Shown here one piece after another: positions 17,471 through 27,700 of a stretch of 64,000 nucleotides of DNA. The position numbers and the translations under genes are program-made. Under the pieces are notes generated by a model, which had not been told where the DNA came from, did no database searches, and saw nothing but the letters and a program-made list of their open reading frames with translations. The stretch's first letter is position 1, and every line of letters begins with the position of its first letter. The DNA lies in contig DASYNP010000140.1 of assembly GCA_036008465.1 (NCBI GenBank), positions 1 to 64,000 on the forward strand, written 5' to 3'. The stretch is from DASPSM01 sp036008465 (GTDB lineage: Bacteria > Planctomycetota > Planctomycetia > Planctomycetales > Planctomycetaceae).

Positions 17471-18862
17471 TTAGGGAGCCGGCGGAGCCGCACTCGGTGG
17501 CGGAGTCGACGTGCTCGGCGGCGTCGACGGGATGGAGGGATCCGGCCGAACTCCCTCCGGCTCGCTGACACCCGGCGCTCGGCGCGGACCGCCGGCAAAG
17601 TCACCCTCAGGCGGACGCTCGCTTACCGGTTGATCCGAGGCAGCAACTCCCACGAATGGCCGCAACTCGTCCTTGTCCTCGGACGGGGGCGGGTAGACCT
17701 CGCGGAAGTCGGTGGCGTCGTCCACCTGCCTCAACAAGAGGTAAATCACCGTGCTGGCGGTCCAGAAAAAACTCACGCAGAATCCAGCCACCAACAGTCC
17801 GACGAGTTGCAGCCAAGCCCCCGCGATGCGCGTGCCGACGCCAATGTCCGCAGAGGGGAGACTACTGACAAAGTTCGCTCCGCCGACTGAGTCGGGCGAA
17901 CCGAGCAGCATTCCGCCGGTGCGGGGAGGCCCCAGTCCCGACGCGACTCCGGCAGCCGAGAGATAGACGACGAGCGCGGCCACGAGCGAAATAAAAGTGG
18001 TCACGAACGCTCCATAGGTCAGCCCCACGATAGAGAACCACAAATAGTGCCAGGGGCGCGTGAAAACGTAGCTGTACGAGCGGCTGAAAGCGTCGAATCC
18101 GTCACTGGCTTCCGCTCCGATCGTCGCATACATCAGCGGCCAACCCGCGACGGCGGCAATCAGAATCAGCGCCATCAAGAAACCGAACGCCAGCTCGACT
18201 CCCCACAAGAGTCCCAACAGCGGCTGCCCGATTGCTGGAATTCGTCCGATCCATCCGCCGATTGTGCAAAGGAACCAAAACAGACCGATCGCCACCACTG
18301 GCAGCAAAACCGCCGTCATGTACGAGAGGAAGTTTTCGAGCGAAAACCGCAAAGCGCCGGAGAACGACATGGGCGTATCGGTGGCTTGCTCGACGGCGGC
18401 AATCCGCGTCATCGCGCCGCCCAGCACCGACCAGACGCAGAGCGCCCACAAGAGCCGGGTCCAGGCGAGCGCCTTCTGGGTCCAGGACGCCTCGGGCAGC
18501 AGAATCGTGCGAGCCGGTTCAAGGACGGTTCGCGCCGGCTGCAGGAGGCGGTCCCAGCGCGATGCGATCCCGGTGAAGACCCCCCAAGGGTTGTTCACGA
18601 CTGTCGCGGGGAAATCAATCGGGTTTTCCGCCGCTGGACGGTCCCACTGGTAGGCGCCCCGAGATTCGGCCGAGGTCGTATTGGAGGGGGAAAACAGCAG
18701 ATTCGTAAAGACCCAATCGCCAACCGACAGGGCGACGAGCGCTACGCAGCCGAGCGTGAGCATCCGTAGGTCAATGGCCGTCCGGAATACACGAAACAAC
18801 CGCACCCACGGGAAGATCCGCTTCCACTCGATCTTACCGAGTTCGATGACGGTATCCGGCAT
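17471..18862 (-). CDS. polytopic membrane protein, planctomycete-conserved type
   Basis: From ATG 18862 the product has 463 residues. It has a polar start (PDTVIELGKIEWKRIFPW), a first helix near residues 38-58, a long extracytoplasmic loop, then about five more helices (near 130-150, 170-195, 205-235, 260-290 and 345-370). The C-terminus is a soluble Pro/Ser/Thr-rich tail of about 80 residues ending in APPAP. I recognise the general type as a planctomycete hypothetical integral membrane protein but no function. A minus-strand TATAAT (18916-18911), about 50 bases upstream, could be its -10 element. Confidence 0.75.
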   Translation of the reverse strand: MPDTVIELGKIEWKRIFPWVRLFRVFRTAIDLRMLTLGCVALVALSVGDWVFTNLLFSPSNTTSAESRGAYQWDRPAAENPIDFPATVVNNPWGVFTGIASRWDRLLQPARTVLEPARTILLPEASWTQKALAWTRLLWALCVWSVLGGAMTRIAAVEQATDTPMSFSGALRFSLENFLSYMTAVLLPVVAIGLFWFLCTIGGWIGRIPAIGQPLLGLLWGVELAFGFLMALILIAAVAGWPLMYATIGAEASDGFDAFSRSYSYVFTRPWHYLWFSIVGLTYGAFVTTFISLVAALVVYLSAAGVASGLGPPRTGGMLLGSPDSVGGANFVSSLPSADIGVGTRIAGAWLQLVGLLVAGFCVSFFWTASTVIYLLLRQVDDATDFREVYPPPSEDKDELRPFVGVAASDQPVSERPPEGDFAGGPRRAPGVSEPEGVRPDPSIPSTPPSTSTPPPSAAPPAP

Positions 18863-18910
18863 GGGCGCCTTGGTTCGGATCCTGGGTGTCAATTAGACGG
18901 CCAAACCTTA

Positions 18911-18916
18911 ATTATA
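18911..18916 (-). promoter_or_regulatory. possible -10 element for the 17471-18862 gene
   Basis: The minus strand reads TATAAT in a locally AT-rich patch about 50 bases upstream of the ATG at 18862. No convincing TTGACA-like -35 is present 16-18 bases further up, so this is a weak call. Confidence 0.3.
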
Positions 18917-19049
18917 TTGCCGAAACCGCTCGCGTGCCGCGACGAAAACGCGGCAATTTTGCGAGGTTTCGCCCAGCATAGTTGTCGGGCAATGGCCCAC
19001 CTTATGTGGCCTCCTGGGATTGACCCGGCTCCCCTGAGCAGCTGTGGAC

Positions 19050-19619
19050 TCAGCGGTCGCTCTCCAACTCGCAACGGAGCCACGCACGGGCATACGCCCA
19101 ATGCCGGTTGGCCGTGGCCCGCGAGATCCCCAACATCTCGGCCGCCTCGTCGATCGAACAGCCGGCAAAGTACCGTAGCTCGACAACCCGAGCCGCCTCC
19201 GGCTCCTCGACCGCAAACCGCGTTAGGGCCTCGTCGAGCGCCAGGATCTCGTCATCGGTTGGCGCAACCGCCGGCTCGGCGTCGCTGATTGAAGCCCGCT
19301 GCAACCCGCCACCGTGTTTGACCCGCGACTTTCGCCGCGCGTTCTCCACAAGAATCCGCCGCATCGCCTGAGCCGCCGCCCCGAAGAAGTGTGCGCGACC
19401 GTCCCAGTGCTGCTGAGCCCCTGCCGGCGGCCCGATCAGCCGCAGATACGCCTCGTGCACCAGCGCCGTCGCATCGAGTGTCTGTCCCGATTGCTCGCGG
19501 GCCATATTTCGCGCGGCCAGCTTCCGCAGTTCGTCGTAGACCAGCGGCAACAACTCCGCCCCCGCCGCCCGATCCCCGCTCGCGAGGGCCTGCAAGATCC
19601 GAGTGACGTCGTTCGGCAT
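19050..19619 (-). CDS. planctomycete-type ECF RNA polymerase sigma factor
   Basis: The 189-residue protein has a sigma-70 region 2 (about residues 15-90: LLPLVYDELRKLAARNMARE, DATALVHEAYLRL, HFFGAAAQAMRRILVENARR) and a region 4 helix-turn-helix (about 130-185: LRYFAGCSIDEAAEMLGISRATANRHWAYARAWLR). It has the DATALVHEAYLRL wording of the planctomycete ECF clade usually found near Ser/Thr kinases. I start at ATG 19619. A transmembrane Ser/Thr kinase gene lies two genes upstream on the same strand (20741-24412). No anti-sigma gene is adjacent, so control by phosphorylation is plausible but inferred. Confidence 0.92.
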   Translation of the reverse strand: MPNDVTRILQALASGDRAAGAELLPLVYDELRKLAARNMAREQSGQTLDATALVHEAYLRLIGPPAGAQQHWDGRAHFFGAAAQAMRRILVENARRKSRVKHGGGLQRASISDAEPAVAPTDDEILALDEALTRFAVEEPEAARVVELRYFAGCSIDEAAEMLGISRATANRHWAYARAWLRCELESDR

Positions 19620-19671
19620 GGCAAGGGATCTCAATGGCCGACTGTTGTCTTAGGGGACCGTGGTCGCCGAC

Positions 19672-19802
19672 CCCCTCACCCCCGACCCCTCTCCCGCAAG
19701 GGGCGAGGGGGGCAGAGGAAAACGTGGTACTGACCGTCGCGAAGGGCCGCGTGCAAATCTTCTCCCCTCTCCCCGGGCGGGAGAGGGGCCGGGGGTGAGG
19801 GG
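19672..19802. repeat. 131-bp GC-rich palindromic element
   Basis: The left arm (19672-19710) begins CCCCTCACCCCCGACCCC and the right arm (about 19763-19802) is its near-exact reverse complement. Each arm contains a further inner hairpin of the CCCCTCTCCCGC / GGGGAGAGGGG kind. This composition matches a widely dispersed class of REP/MITE-like repeats seen in many GC-rich bacteria. It lies between the stop of the gene at 19856 and the start of the ECF sigma gene on the minus strand, so it would form a strong stem in any transcript linking them. Confidence 0.75.
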
Positions 19803-19855
19803 CAACGCATCAGTCACCGCGCAAGGCTCGCTCACAACGTTCCCACTGCGGTTCA

Positions 19856-20677
19856 CTATCTCCACAAGCTGATCCAGCCCGACGCTGGCTTTTTGTTGGC
19901 CACCATTCCGCTGACATTCGCCACGATCCGTTTTCCGACGATGTAGCCGGTAAACTCGAGCGACCGGTAGTCACCACGTATCATCTCGGTCGTGTGAATC
20001 ATGACATGGTTGCCGTCTCGTTCGCCTTCGACTTTCATGATGTCGGTGGCATAGTTGCTGGTTTGCTCCATTCGTCCTCGAAAGGCATTCCCAGCCACCT
20101 GGCCCACGTGCATGTACAACTGCGAGGAGCCGCCGTCCGCCCCCTGCCGCTTGCCGCGCCAGTCGCTTCCCTCGTTGAATCGCACCTGGCCTCCGAGCAA
20201 TTCGAGGACCTTGTTTTCCAACTCGGTGAGCTTGTCCGACACGTCGGGATCCTTGTCGTTGCGGATCGCCTTGTCGGTGATTTTCTTGCGGAACTCATCG
20301 ATGCTGGCCATCACCTGTTGCTGCGCCTCGGCGTACGCGATGACGCCTTCCAACAGCTCGTCGCAGCTCGGCAGCTCCTTGGTCGCGACGAATTTCTTTT
20401 GATCGTCTTGAATCTTGCGGAGCGAGAGACGCTTCGCGTCGGGATCGAGATCCGACTGCTTGATTTCCCGCCGCACCGTATCGATGTCTTTGAGCAACTT
20501 CTTCCGAGCTCTTTCGATTTGCTGCTGCTTGGTCTGGACAAACCGATTGACCCGGTCCGAGAGCTTGCCCGTGTCCGGCCCGGCCGCGAGCGTCACCTGC
20601 GACGAGCCGATCGACCACCAAACCAGGCAAAGCATCAGAAGCATGACGTCTTTCGAGACGAGCACAGGACGGCGCAC
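19856..20677 (-). CDS. secreted or membrane-anchored coiled-coil protein, unknown function
   Basis: I use the GTG at 20677, which has AAGGAGAG 4-7 bases upstream, giving 273 residues. A hydrophobic segment at about residues 11-31 is a signal peptide or anchor. Residues about 38-160 are highly charged and predicted to be coiled coil (RVNRFVQTKQQQIERARKKLLKDIDTV). The C-terminal roughly 100 residues look like a small beta domain (LYMHVGQVAGNAFRG, HVMIHTTEMIRGDYRSLEF, YIVGKRIVANVSG). No family is recognised. It lies 63 bases downstream of the kinase gene and upstream of the ECF sigma gene, all on the minus strand. Confidence 0.75.
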   Translation of the reverse strand: MRRPVLVSKDVMLLMLCLVWWSIGSSQVTLAAGPDTGKLSDRVNRFVQTKQQQIERARKKLLKDIDTVRREIKQSDLDPDAKRLSLRKIQDDQKKFVATKELPSCDELLEGVIAYAEAQQQVMASIDEFRKKITDKAIRNDKDPDVSDKLTELENKVLELLGGQVRFNEGSDWRGKRQGADGGSSQLYMHVGQVAGNAFRGRMEQTSNYATDIMKVEGERDGNHVMIHTTEMIRGDYRSLEFTGYIVGKRIVANVSGMVANKKPASGWISLWR

Positions 20678-20740
20678 GAATCTCTCCTTGGGTGGCGTGC
20701 GTGTGGGCCAAAGAACAGAGATGGATTAATGGACTAGTGG

Positions 20741-23700
20741 TTAACGTGACCCGCGCCAGGTCGCAGGGCAATTCGTCTCGAGGTCGAAGTCCGGCCAGTT
20801 CTGTTGGATCCAAGCTGCGGCGTCGTGGAGATTATGAAAGCGACGCGGCGGCTCCCGGTCTTTCATCTGTGCCCCTGTCCCGTCTGCAGCATTCGGCTTC
20901 AAGAACACAGCCTTGCCGTCGTAAGCAACCAGCTCCTCAAAGCGCTTTAACAGACACTCTCTCTCCTCTCCCACACAACCAGGATGGGAGAGAAGCTTTG
21001 CCAACGATCGCTGAGAAGTGACTGACCCCACGAGTCGAACCGATTTGCACATCTTGCTTGGCTCCCATCCACCCGCGTCATTGGAGTAGGGATATTGGGA
21101 ACAAGAATGATCGAGGACGTCGGCGGTTGCAGACAGGCACAGGTCATCACGCTGCTGCGAGTCCAAAAATGGTGCGAGCGCAACCAAGCAATCCCAAACC
21201 AGATCCTCGCTGTGGCTTCCCAATTTATCTCTGTCGGTGATCAGGACTCTCCATACTCGAGTGGCCGCCGGCCCCTCAAGCCGCCGAGCAAGTACGATTA
21301 TTCCCTCGATTGCTGCGACGCGAGCAGTTGCGTCGATCGGATTGGTCACGATAGCAACTAAGTCGGCGGCAGCGTGGGGGACATAAGTGGGATCCAACCT
21401 TGGGGCGAGCGCTGCCAACGCATTGCCCACGGGAAAAGCAGCAAACTTGGTGGGGTGCAAATGAAGTTCTCGCGATCTCAAACTGGCAATGAGAGCATCC
21501 CAAGCGCGTGAGGCGTCGACGGGTTCGAGCCGGGACGCCAGTGCGGCCAAGCCAGCGGCGCTTGATGCCGGAAATCTTCGCGCGAGCGCAAGGAGTGGGA
21601 GTGACGTGTGTCGGATCTGCTGCGCATTAAGCCTCGTTGCAAGTGCCGACAGCGCGGCGCTTGCTGAATCCAGCCCCCCGTACGCACTTCCATATTCGGG
21701 CTCGGGCCACTTCTCGATGGTCTCAACCAGGACACCCGCGGCGCGCTCGATCTGTACCAACTCCAACTGAGGTGTCAGTGCCGCTATCACCTCGGCTGCT
21801 CCTAAGTTGGGTGACTTCCCCAGCTGTGCGAGCAGAGCATTGCCGGCAAGGACAGCCTGAGCTCTCTCGAGGCGCGGCGCGAGCGACATCAACCCGTAAC
21901 GTGTGGCGTGCGGCGAGCTCCCCGGATTTTTGATGAGGGCATCCGCAGCTTCTTGAACGTGTTGCTGGCTCAGGCGCGCAGCGACTGCGGTCAATCGCGG
22001 CTGTTCGTATCCTCCGCCAAAATACAAGCCTGGGTTTGCCTGCAGGAACGAAATCAGGGCATCCCAGGCACGTTGCGCCTGCGCCGGTTCAAGCTGCGGC
22101 GCGAGCCCCCCTAAACCCACGTAGAACCCCACAGACGCGTGGGATCTCTTCATATGTGCGATTAGGGCCTCCAAAACGCGATCGGCCTGAGCTGGTTCCA
22201 GCCGTGGATTCGTCGATGATCTGTCGCCAATCCCATAGAGCGACAAAAAGAGGGCGTCCAGGGCCACTTGCTGCTCACTCAACCTGGCAATGATCGCGTC
22301 CCAACCCCGTTTCGTTTGCGCCCGTTCCAGCCGCGGGGCTAGCGCGACGAAACCCTGAACGGCGTCGATGTTATGTGCGAACCCCCCCGGGCCCTCCAGC
22401 TTTGCGATCACGGCATTCCAAGCGTGAGACATCTGCGCCGAGTCGAGCCGTGAAAGAAATTTGCCCGACACCTCCGATAGGACTAATAGAGCAGATTGAT
22501 CGTCCGACGCTTCGAGAATTCTGAGTAAGGGAGTTGAGTCTAGCTGCGAAACCTGTTGCGGATCGCTTCGGCGGAGCGCTAACGTAACGAATTCACCAAA
22601 CCGGTCACCCAACATGTTCTTTGGATCGCTTAGATAGCTACTGCATTCTGGCCAAGCGGGGAGATCCGTAGAGCCGAGCTCCAGCGCCAACCAGCAGGCG
22701 GCTATGCGAATTCTCGGGTCGGCGCCCAGGTCTCGCTGCCGCGCCGACACCACTTTCATCGCCTCTGCCCGCCGGGTCGGACTCAGCCCAACGCAGGATT
22801 GGACAACGTGCTCGGCCCGACGTGCGACTCGTAATGCGGTATCAGGGTTTTCGAGTGCGATCGCGAGCACGCGCTGCTTGAACGGAGACTCCTTGATCGC
22901 GGACCAATCGACAAAGCTGCGTAGTTCCGCCGAGTCTGTTGGCCGTTCGGAGAAACCAATCGGCCGCACTAAACCGTTCGCGAGGTGATGCTCAGCCTGA
23001 TCTCGCGCGGCCGCCTCAGCCGTCAGCGCGGTCACTTTTGCGTCGCGCTCCTTTGTGACTTGCCTAAGGGCTTCGGTGGTCTTCTGCTGCGACGCGTTCG
23101 CCGCCTGCTCGGCCTGCTTCGCGCGGAACAGGCCCCAACTTGTTCCGGCGATCCCCAGCACCAGTACTGCCATAAGAGCCGCAACGGCAATCACCGACTT
23201 GCGATTCTTCCGCGCGAACTTCCGTATCCGATACGCCGCCGACGGTGGCGAAGCCTCGACCGGTTCATCGTTGAGGTAGCGCGACACATCCGCCGCGAAG
23301 GCGTTGGCCGTTTCGTAGCGGCGGGTGCGGTCTTTTTCGAGGGCCTTCATGGCGATCCAGTCGAGGTCGCCGCTGAACATCTTGGACAGCTTGGCCGGCT
23401 CGGTCTTGCGTTGGGCGGCGATCGACGGGAGTGTGTCGGTCGATTGACTCAGGCGGACGCTCGGCTTCGGTGGCTCTTCTTCGCGGATGATTTTGAGTAG
23501 CTCGTCGTAGGCGGCCTTGGCCAGGCGCTCTTTGTTGAAGGGGGTCGAGCCGGTGAGGAGTTCGTACAACAGCACGCCGAGGGAATAGATGTCGCTGCGG
23601 GTGTCGATGTCAAGGCCGCTCATCTGGGCCTGCTCGGGGCTCATGTAGAGCGGCGTGCCGATCATTTGGGCGTAGCGCGTGTAGATCGTGCGGTCGGTGA

Positions 23701-24412
23701 GTTGTTGGTGCAGGGCCTTGGCGACGCCGAAGTCGATGACCTTCACCACCGGGCGGTCGTCGTGCAGCGTGATCAGCACATTCGACGGCTTTACGTCGCG
23801 GTGGATGATGCCCTTCAGATGCGCGTGCTGAATGGCGTTGCAGACCGGCACGAAGAGTTCGAGCCGCTCGCGGGGCGTGAGCTGGGCCTGGTCGCAGTAT
23901 TCGGTGATCGGGATGCCGCGGACGAGTTCCATCACGAAGTAGGGTCGGCCACTCTCGGTCGTGCCGGCGTCGAGCACGCGGGCGATGTTCGGGTGGTCCA
24001 TCAGGGCCAAAGCCTGCCGCTCGGCCTCGAAGCGGGCGATCACGTCGCGGGTGTCCATCCCCGGCTTGATGATCTTGAGAGCCACCTTGCGGCGGATTGG
24101 CTGCTGCTGCTCGGCAACAAAGACGAGGCCGAAACCTCCTTCGCCGATCTGCTCCATGAGCTTGTAGGAGCCGATGGTCGAGCCGACCTGCTCGCGGATC
24201 GGCTCGCCGACTCGGGTGGGAGCCAGAGCGGCGGCCATTTTATCGAGGGGGCCACCCGATGCGCCGTAGGCGCGGAGCAAATCCTCGACCCGTTTGCGCA
24301 GAGGGTCGTCGCCTTCGCAGGAGCGCGCCACGAACGCCGCGCGCTCGCCCGGACTCTGGATGTCGAGCGCAGCCAAGAAGATGCTTTTCGCATCTTTGGG
24401 CGTTTCCGACAT
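20741..24412 (-). CDS. transmembrane Ser/Thr protein kinase with C-terminal HEAT-like repeats
   Basis: The 1223-residue protein starts at ATG 24412. An N-terminal helical segment (about 1-60, SIFLAALDIQSPGERAAF) precedes a complete Hanks-type kinase domain at about 82-380: GEGGFG, Lys113 in VALKIIKPG, HRD at 204-206, DFG at 227-229, and the MSPEQA activation-loop end. One transmembrane helix lies at about 406-429, followed by a short coiled coil. The remaining roughly 750 residues contain at least ten degenerate repeats built on LAPRLEPAQAxRAWDALI, each about 35-60 residues and predicted to be helical pairs. The topology puts the repeats outside the cytoplasm if the kinase is inside. Its ligand or partner is unknown. 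Confidence 0.9.
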   Translation of the reverse strand: MSETPKDAKSIFLAALDIQSPGERAAFVARSCEGDDPLRKRVEDLLRAYGASGGPLDKMAAALAPTRVGEPIREQVGSTIGSYKLMEQIGEGGFGLVFVAEQQQPIRRKVALKIIKPGMDTRDVIARFEAERQALALMDHPNIARVLDAGTTESGRPYFVMELVRGIPITEYCDQAQLTPRERLELFVPVCNAIQHAHLKGIIHRDVKPSNVLITLHDDRPVVKVIDFGVAKALHQQLTDRTIYTRYAQMIGTPLYMSPEQAQMSGLDIDTRSDIYSLGVLLYELLTGSTPFNKERLAKAAYDELLKIIREEEPPKPSVRLSQSTDTLPSIAAQRKTEPAKLSKMFSGDLDWIAMKALEKDRTRRYETANAFAADVSRYLNDEPVEASPPSAAYRIRKFARKNRKSVIAVAALMAVLVLGIAGTSWGLFRAKQAEQAANASQQKTTEALRQVTKERDAKVTALTAEAAARDQAEHHLANGLVRPIGFSERPTDSAELRSFVDWSAIKESPFKQRVLAIALENPDTALRVARRAEHVVQSCVGLSPTRRAEAMKVVSARQRDLGADPRIRIAACWLALELGSTDLPAWPECSSYLSDPKNMLGDRFGEFVTLALRRSDPQQVSQLDSTPLLRILEASDDQSALLVLSEVSGKFLSRLDSAQMSHAWNAVIAKLEGPGGFAHNIDAVQGFVALAPRLERAQTKRGWDAIIARLSEQQVALDALFLSLYGIGDRSSTNPRLEPAQADRVLEALIAHMKRSHASVGFYVGLGGLAPQLEPAQAQRAWDALISFLQANPGLYFGGGYEQPRLTAVAARLSQQHVQEAADALIKNPGSSPHATRYGLMSLAPRLERAQAVLAGNALLAQLGKSPNLGAAEVIAALTPQLELVQIERAAGVLVETIEKWPEPEYGSAYGGLDSASAALSALATRLNAQQIRHTSLPLLALARRFPASSAAGLAALASRLEPVDASRAWDALIASLRSRELHLHPTKFAAFPVGNALAALAPRLDPTYVPHAAADLVAIVTNPIDATARVAAIEGIIVLARRLEGPAATRVWRVLITDRDKLGSHSEDLVWDCLVALAPFLDSQQRDDLCLSATADVLDHSCSQYPYSNDAGGWEPSKMCKSVRLVGSVTSQRSLAKLLSHPGCVGEERECLLKRFEELVAYDGKAVFLKPNAADGTGAQMKDREPPRRFHNLHDAAAWIQQNWPDFDLETNCPATWRGSR

Positions 24413-24736
24413 TAGAGGCCCCAGAGGTAAGCAAACGGTTTTCGGTAAAGCTCTTGCGAAGACACACCGAGGCAAAAGTGCAGGAGCATCCGGGGCTCCT
24501 ATCATGACATGCGACAAATCGGGCGGAAACGTCTCAGAAAATTTCCGGCTTGAGGGCGGCCCCGTTTCGGTTGTCGCGCAACTTGGCCAAGTCCTACACG
24601 CGCAGCGCGCTGCGATGTCGGCGCGCGAATGCAATTTGCAAAAAGCATGGAATTGGATTAACTTTCCTTAAGGTTCGCCTCCCCAGGCGAGATCAGTTTT
24701 TCGCGATCAGCTCCGCGGAGCGCTTGAGAGCTGTTC
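24413..24736. other. divergent intergenic region between kinase and RND pump
   Basis: These 324 bases separate the divergent kinase and RND genes. The last 100 bases before 24737 are AT-richer (around 24640-24670), fitting a promoter for the pump. I see no clear operator palindrome and no gene. Confidence 0.4.
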
Positions 24737-27700
24737 ATGGTCCGTAGATTGATCGAGTGGGCCCTCAGTAACCCGCTCGTCGTTCTCGTTTTGGCCGCTG
24801 CTCTTTCGATCGTCGGCATTTATTCGTTCCTGAACGTTAACGTCGAAGCCTATCCCGATCCGGCTCCGGCGATCGTTGAAGTCTTCGCTCAATTCCCCGG
24901 TGCGTCGGCCGAAGAAGTCGAGCGTCAAGTCACCATTCCGCTGGAGGTGACTTTCTTTGGCATGCCGGGACTGAAGGCGGTTCGCAGCAAGTCGCTCTAC
25001 GGATTGAGCGATCTGAAAATGAGCTGGAACTATGGCAAGCGCTACACCTATGAAGCCGCCCGCCAGGAAGTCATCAACCGGCTCGCCACACTGTCTCAGC
25101 CGCTGCCCACGGGCGTGACGCCTGCGATTTCTCCGGAATCTCCGACTGGTGAAATCTACCGCTTTGTTCTGCATTGTCCGAAGGATGCGTCTGGCCATGA
25201 CGTCTACACGCTGAACGATCTCAAATCGCTCCAGGATTGGACCCTCGAGCGCGAATTCCGGGCCGTACCGCGCATCGTCGACGTTTGTGGCTGGGGCGGA
25301 ACGTTGAAGCGCTACGAGATTCAGCCTGACCCGGCGCGCTTGCGGCACTTTGGAGTGACACTGGGACAATTGCAGACGGCGATCGGGAACGGCAATGCCA
25401 ATGTGGGCGGCGATTACGTCAATCAGGGTGAGGTCGCTCTGACGGTGCGAAGCATCGGGCTCTTGGGAGGCGGCGCGGACCCCGTCACAAAGGTCCTCGG
25501 ACTGGGTGATCCGGTCGCCGCCGCCAAAATCCTGCGAGCCGAAGAGCAGAGGCGAATCGCCGACATCCGGGCCCTCGTGATCGGTTCTGTGAACAATCAG
25601 CCCGTGCGTGTCGAAGACATCGTTGATGGGGGCCGCGCCTCCCAAGGCGATCTAGGAACTCGAGGAGTGACTGTCGGACATCAGACCCGCCTGGGGCGCA
25701 TCGGCTATTGGAAGCCCGACCGGGAACGCCGCTCGCGCAGTACGCAGACTCTTGCCGAAGTCGGCCACGACGAGCCCGACGTGGTCGAGTGCATTGTGCT
25801 GATGCGCAAGAACGAAGAGACGCTCCCCGCGCTGCGCGACGTCAAGGCGAGAGTTGCGGAGCTCAACTCTCAGGATCGCGGTCGGTTGTTGCCGGGCGTC
25901 AAGATCGACACCTATTACGACCGCAGCGATCTCATGGCGATTACGACTGAAACGGTGCGGGAAAACCTGATTCTCGGGATGACGCTGGTGACGTTCATTC
26001 TGCTCTTGTTTCTCAGCAACGTCCGCAGCGCACTGATTGTCGCGATCAATATTCCGCTCGCACTCTTGTTTGCATTCTCGGCACTGTTTCTCCGCGGGAT
26101 GTCGGCGAATCTGCTCTCGATCGGGGCTGTCGACTTCGGGATCATCGTCGATTCTTCGGTCATCATGGTCGAAAACATCTACCGGCATATCAGCTCGGGC
26201 GAGTATGCAGAACTGACGCTCAAACAGCGGATACTCAAGGCGACGCACGAAGTGGAACGCGGCCTGTTCTTCACGACGGCAATCATGGTGTGCGCGTTCC
26301 TGCCGCTGTTCACGATGCAGGGACCCGAGGGTCAGATTTTCGGTCCGATGGCCGACACCTACGCTTTTGCACTCGCCGGCGCTTTGCTTTTGGCACTGAC
26401 CGTGGCTCCTGTCCTGTGCTTGCTTTCTTTCAAGAATCTCGGACCGGCCCACGACAACTTCCTCGTTCGCAATGCGAAAAGAAGTTACCTCCGCAATCTG
26501 AAATTCTTCCTGGAACATCGATTCCTGACCGTCGGCGTCATGAGCGCGCTGCTCCTGGGGACAGTTCTCATGCTTCCCCAACTGGGCCGGGAGTTCATGC
26601 CGGCACTGGAAGAAGGGAATATTTGGATTCGAGGCACGGCGCCGCTCAATACGTCTTTGGAACGGCACACGCAAATTTCCAAAGAGGCCCGCGCCATCAT
26701 CGCCACTTACCCGGAAGTCGAATCCATCGTCAATCAACTGGGGCGCCCCGATGACGCCACCGACACGGACGGTTATTACAACAGCGAATACTTCGTGCCG
26801 CTGCGTCCCGAGCGCGACTGGCCACTGTTGATCAAGAACTCAGGCTGGAGGTATTGGGTTTTTGGCCCGGCGCGTGCGCGTACCAAGGAAGAACTTGTCG
26901 CCGCCATGAATACGGAGCTTGACTCGCGACTGCCCGGGATCTCCTGGAACTTTTCGCAGAATATTCGCGACAATGTGATGGAGGCCCTTTCCGGAATCAA
27001 GGGGGACAACTCGGTCAAAATCATCGGCCCGGATCTCGACCGGCTCGAGGTTTTGGCAGCCAAGACCAAAGAGGCTCTGCAGGAAGTCCGGGGCATCGAA
27101 AACGTCGGCGTCTTCCATATCCGTGGACAGTCGCATCTCGAGTTCCGCGTCGATCCGATCAAGTGCCAGCGATGGGGCGTGATCGCCTCCGACGTCAATA
27201 ACGTCATCGCCAGCGCCCTGGGCGGCCAGGCTCTCTCCAAAATGGTTGAAGGCGAGAAGCGATTCGATATCGCCGTCCGTTGGCCCAAACGGCTTCGCAG
27301 CAGCGAGACATCGATCCTCGATATCCCCGTCGATGTGCTGAATAACACCGTCATTCAAAGGCAGGGGCCTAACGCCGTGCCGTCAGCCACGGGAAGCGGT
27401 CAGGCGGCGCCGCCTTCCGCCGGCACGATCGCCGACACTTCGGCCAACTTCACGGCACCGAAGCTTCGGCTGAGGGACCTGGTTTCTCCGGCCGGCGAAG
27501 ACGGTAGCGTGGATCCCGAGGGCCAGTACGAGCGTCCCGGCGCTTCGATGATCTACCGCGAGCGAGGCCGTCGGCTGATCGCAATCAAATTCAGTGTTCG
27601 CGGTCGCGATCTCGCTGGAGCCGTCGCGGAAGCTCAAGCGCGCACCATACCGATTATTGAAGCGCCTTACCGCGCGGAATGGAGCGGCGAATTCGAGGAA

